Positions 61,950-64,000 of a stretch of 64,000 bases of DNA are shown here, one piece after another (position 1 is the first letter of the stretch; the number at the start of each line of letters is the position of its first letter). Under the pieces are notes generated by a model. That model was given only the letters and a program-made list of their open reading frames with translations. It searched no databases and was not told where the DNA came from. Source of the DNA: PALSA-243 sp049522755 (lineage in GTDB: Bacteria; Acidobacteriota; Terriglobia; Bryobacterales; Bryobacteraceae); assembly GCA_049522755.1 (NCBI GenBank), contig JBEKNN010000009.1:6843-70842 (forward strand). Direction: 5' to 3'. A program made the translations under genes and the position numbers.

Positions 61950-62521
61950 ACATGAAGCGCCGGACAGGGGCATATGCGGGCTTGCTGGTTTGCGCCGCGC
62001 TGATGAGTTGCACACCGGCGATGGCGCAGCCGGCCGCGCTCCAGATCGATGCGGCGCAGACCAAAGTGGAGTTCATGGTGGGGTCGACGCTGCATACCGT
62101 CCACGGAACCTTCGCCCTCAAGCGGAGCACCCTTCGATTCGACCCGGCCACCGGCAACATTGAGGGCGAGGTGGCGATTGACGCCGCCAGCGGCCAGAGC
62201 GGGGACGGATCGCGCGACAAGAAAATGCACCAGGAGATTCTGGAGAGCGCGAAGTATCCCGAAATCGTGTTCCGGCCGGTCCGGCTAGAGGGCAAGCTCG
62301 CTCCGCAGGGAGCATCGCAAGTGAAACTGCACGGGATGTTTGCGATTCACGGCGGCGAACACGAGATTACAGTTCCGGTGGACGTGCAGGCGGCCAACGG
62401 AAAGTATCAGGCGACCGCGCACATCGACGTTCCTTACGTGCAGTGGGGCATGAAAAACCCGAGCACGTTTATTCTGCGCGTCGATAAGAGCGTGGCAATC
62501 ACAGTGCGCACACAACTGTAG
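61946..62521 (+). CDS. YceI-family exported lipid-binding protein
   Basis: 191 aa, starting in the ATGA overlap with the FabH-like gene. Signal peptide (KRRTGAYAGLLVCAALMSCTPAMAQ), then the lipocalin-like YceI barrel: LQIDAAQTKVEFMVGSTLHTVHGTF, GEVAIDAASGQSGDGSRDKKMHQEILESAKYPEIVFR and KLHGMFAIHGGEHEITVPV. Known members bind isoprenoids or similar lipids in the periplasm. A Cys (MSCTP) in the signal region could alternatively be a lipobox, but its context is poor. Its coupling to the operon suggests it handles a lipid intermediate or product there. Confidence 0.88.
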   Translation: MNMKRRTGAYAGLLVCAALMSCTPAMAQPAALQIDAAQTKVEFMVGSTLHTVHGTFALKRSTLRFDPATGNIEGEVAIDAASGQSGDGSRDKKMHQEILESAKYPEIVFRPVRLEGKLAPQGASQVKLHGMFAIHGGEHEITVPVDVQAANGKYQATAHIDVPYVQWGMKNPSTFILRVDKSVAITVRTQL

Positions 62522-62537
62522 AAGGCGGGTACGGTAC

Positions 62538-62557
62538 GACAGGCCTCCCGGCCTGTC
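62538..62557. repeat. Palindromic intergenic repeat (REP-like)
   Basis: GACAGGCC-TCCC-GGCCTGTC, immediately after the YceI gene. Same arms as 48243-48262 and 31616-31635. Confidence 0.65.
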
Positions 62558-62678
62558 GCTGCTTCACACCGCCGCACTCGGCCACGCTCGCTTTCAGCCG
62601 GCATGGTCTCCGAATTCGGCAGCCGCTCGATCGCCTCCACCGCCGCGACCGGTAGCGGCTGCATGGGAGAATGCTCTG

Positions 62679-63566
62679 GTGGATTCCGCGCACCCCGAAC
62701 TTACACCCCAGCTCACCATGACGAACGCCAACGGAGTGAATGTGGCGGCGTGGGTGTGGCCGGGCGTGGACCCGCCGCTGCTCTTCGCGCACGCCACCGG
62801 GTTTCACGGACGCGCGTGGGACGCCATTGCCCGGCGCCTGGCTGGCCGCCGCAGAATCGCGGTGGAAGTCCGCGGCCACGGCCGCAGCAGCAAGCCCGAA
62901 CCGCCTTATCTGTGGCGCGATTTTGGGCGCGACATCGCCGCCGTGGCGGAAGCGCTGGGCGTCCATGACGCGCTGGGGGTGGGCCACTCGATGGGCGGCC
63001 ATTCCACGGTGTGCGCCGCGGCGCTGCGGCCGGAAACCTACGCGGCGCTGTTGCTGATCGACCCGACGATTATGCCGCGCGAGTTCTACGGGACGGCGCC
63101 GTCGGATGCGTCATACATCAAGAAGCGCCGCAACGTCTGGAAATCGCCTGAAGAGATGATCGAGCGCTTTCAGAACCGGTTGCCGTTTTCGCGCTGGCAT
63201 CCGCAAGTGCTGCGGGACTATTGCGAGTTCGGAATTCTACCGCGCGGCGGCGAATTCGCGCTGGCGTGTCCGCCGGATATCGAAGCGTCCATCTATCACG
63301 AGTCGAAGGTTCCGGAGTCCGACATTTATCCGGAGATCGAGCGGATTCAGCAGCCGGTCACGGTGATTCGCGCGGGCAAGACGCGCGAGCCGGGCGTGTT
63401 CGATCTGAGCACATCGCCCACGGCGCCCGATCTTGCGGCGCATTTTCCCCGGGGGCGCGACATGGTGTTCGAGGATTGCACGCACTATATTCCAATGGAA
63501 GCGCCGGAGCGGGTGGTGGAGCTAGTGGTGCGGGCCCATGGCCTGCGTATCCCCGAGACGCTCTAA
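62679..63566 (+). CDS. Alpha/beta-fold hydrolase
   Basis: 295-aa cytoplasmic hydrolase. PLLFAHATGFHGRAWDAIARRL holds the oxyanion-hole region, VEVRGHGRSSKP the next strand, GVGHSMGGHSTVCAAAL the nucleophile elbow (Ser), and EDCTHYIPMEAPERVVE the catalytic His. The cap domain is about residues 140-220. Substrate unknown; related proteins include esterases, lactonases and haloalkane-type enzymes. GTG start at 62679. A separate transcription unit from the operon is likely because a palindromic repeat and ~150 bases intervene. Confidence 0.85.
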   Translation: MDSAHPELTPQLTMTNANGVNVAAWVWPGVDPPLLFAHATGFHGRAWDAIARRLAGRRRIAVEVRGHGRSSKPEPPYLWRDFGRDIAAVAEALGVHDALGVGHSMGGHSTVCAAALRPETYAALLLIDPTIMPREFYGTAPSDASYIKKRRNVWKSPEEMIERFQNRLPFSRWHPQVLRDYCEFGILPRGGEFALACPPDIEASIYHESKVPESDIYPEIERIQQPVTVIRAGKTREPGVFDLSTSPTAPDLAAHFPRGRDMVFEDCTHYIPMEAPERVVELVVRAHGLRIPETL

Positions 63567-63640
63567 GCGCTCGGGCGTATAGTGCTCTCCCCTGTCCACG
63601 CCCAATCCGGATTTCGAAGTCATAATGGCCCGATGCCTGC

Positions 63641-64000
63641 CTACAACTGCGGCCGCGGCAACTTCACCAGTTGCCAGGGGAACACGCCCTTGCGCCGCAG
63701 ATGCCGCCGGTACACCGCGTTTCCGGCCGTCGCGTACAGAGTCTGCATATCCGGCCCGCCGAAAACCAAATTCGAAAGATCGGCCGCGCCGGGTCTGCGA
63801 ATGATTCCCACTACGCGGCCCGGTTGATCGCAAATCTGCACTCCCATCTTCGTCGCCGCGTATAGGTAGCCCTGATCGTCGAAGGCGAGGCCGTCGGCGC
63901 CGCTGCGGAGCGGGCCGCGGAGTTCATCGTCGGGAAGCTCCAGATGGTAGAACCGCTCGCCGTGAATCAGCCCGCCGTCCGGCGCAAAACGGAACGACCA
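63641..64000 (-). CDS. SMP-30/gluconolactonase-like protein (C-terminal part)
   Basis: The last 119 codons of a minus-strand gene entering from the right edge. FRFAPDGGLIHGERFYHLELPDDELRG, ADGLAFDDQGYLYAATKMGVQIC and LSNLVFGGPDMQTLYATAGNAVYR are blades of the six-bladed propeller of the SMP-30/gluconolactonase/LRE family (metal-dependent lactonases). The catalytic N-terminal blades are outside the window. Confidence 0.85.
   Translation of the reverse strand, partial: WSFRFAPDGGLIHGERFYHLELPDDELRGPLRSGADGLAFDDQGYLYAATKMGVQICDQPGRVVGIIRRPGAADLSNLVFGGPDMQTLYATAGNAVYRRHLRRKGVFPWQLVKLPRPQL

Overview
The window looks like a chromosomal segment of an acidobacterium, most likely of the Solibacter/Bryobacter type. 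This rests on high GC with strong GC bias at third codon positions (which creates long spurious antisense frames), a lipid A/Kdo (diderm) gene, acidobacterial families such as the 'SQNAIRHGL' protein at 37160-37861, Tat-type sugar isomerases, and dispersed 20-30 bp palindromes in intergenic DNA. The assignment is an inference from gene content; there is no rRNA gene to settle it. I see no tRNA, rRNA, CRISPR array, complete insertion sequence or prophage.

Layout. 1-549: 5' part of a cyclic-nucleotide-domain thioredoxin reductase. 1442-10773: a tripartite RND efflux operon (adaptor, two inner-membrane pumps, outer-membrane lipoprotein). 10907-16585: an F420/NADP-type oxidoreductase, an amino-acid permease, gamma-glutamyltransferase and two sugar-isomerase-like TIM barrels. 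16655-21747 (minus): a kdp potassium-pump operon read usp - 27-codon membrane peptide - kdpF - kdpA - kdpB - kdpC. 22310-25131: a Ppx/GppA phosphatase, a CHAD domain split over two overlapping genes, and a cupin. 25749-28097: Kdo transferase and LpxK fused in one frame. 28188-37861: a rhodanese, then the minus-strand housekeeping block tig, clpX, lon, engB, rho, without the clpP usually found between tig and clpX.

38132-46855: a TlpA-like thioredoxin, a LytTR response regulator, a very large, less GC-rich membrane protein (1271 aa) of unknown function, a LytS-type histidine kinase and a LiaF-like membrane protein, then a glycosyltransferase. The large gene lies between the kinase and its probable regulator, which point towards each other. 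47038-51389: an HPr-kinase-like ATPase, a nucleotidyltransferase fused to an MFS transporter, and signal peptidase I. 51394-56310: DUF2905, CDGSH, MEDS sensor, dipeptidyl-peptidase and ferritin-like genes.

56421-62521 is the most interesting region: a tightly packed operon of an MBOAT O-acyltransferase, two exported SGNH hydrolases, an acyl carrier protein, a FabH-like enzyme whose catalytic Cys is replaced by Ser, and a YceI lipocalin-like protein. I read it as a candidate carrier-protein-dependent acylation system for a surface polymer, formally like the Dlt pathway but without an adenylating ligase in view. An alpha/beta hydrolase and a partial SMP-30/gluconolactonase gene close the window.
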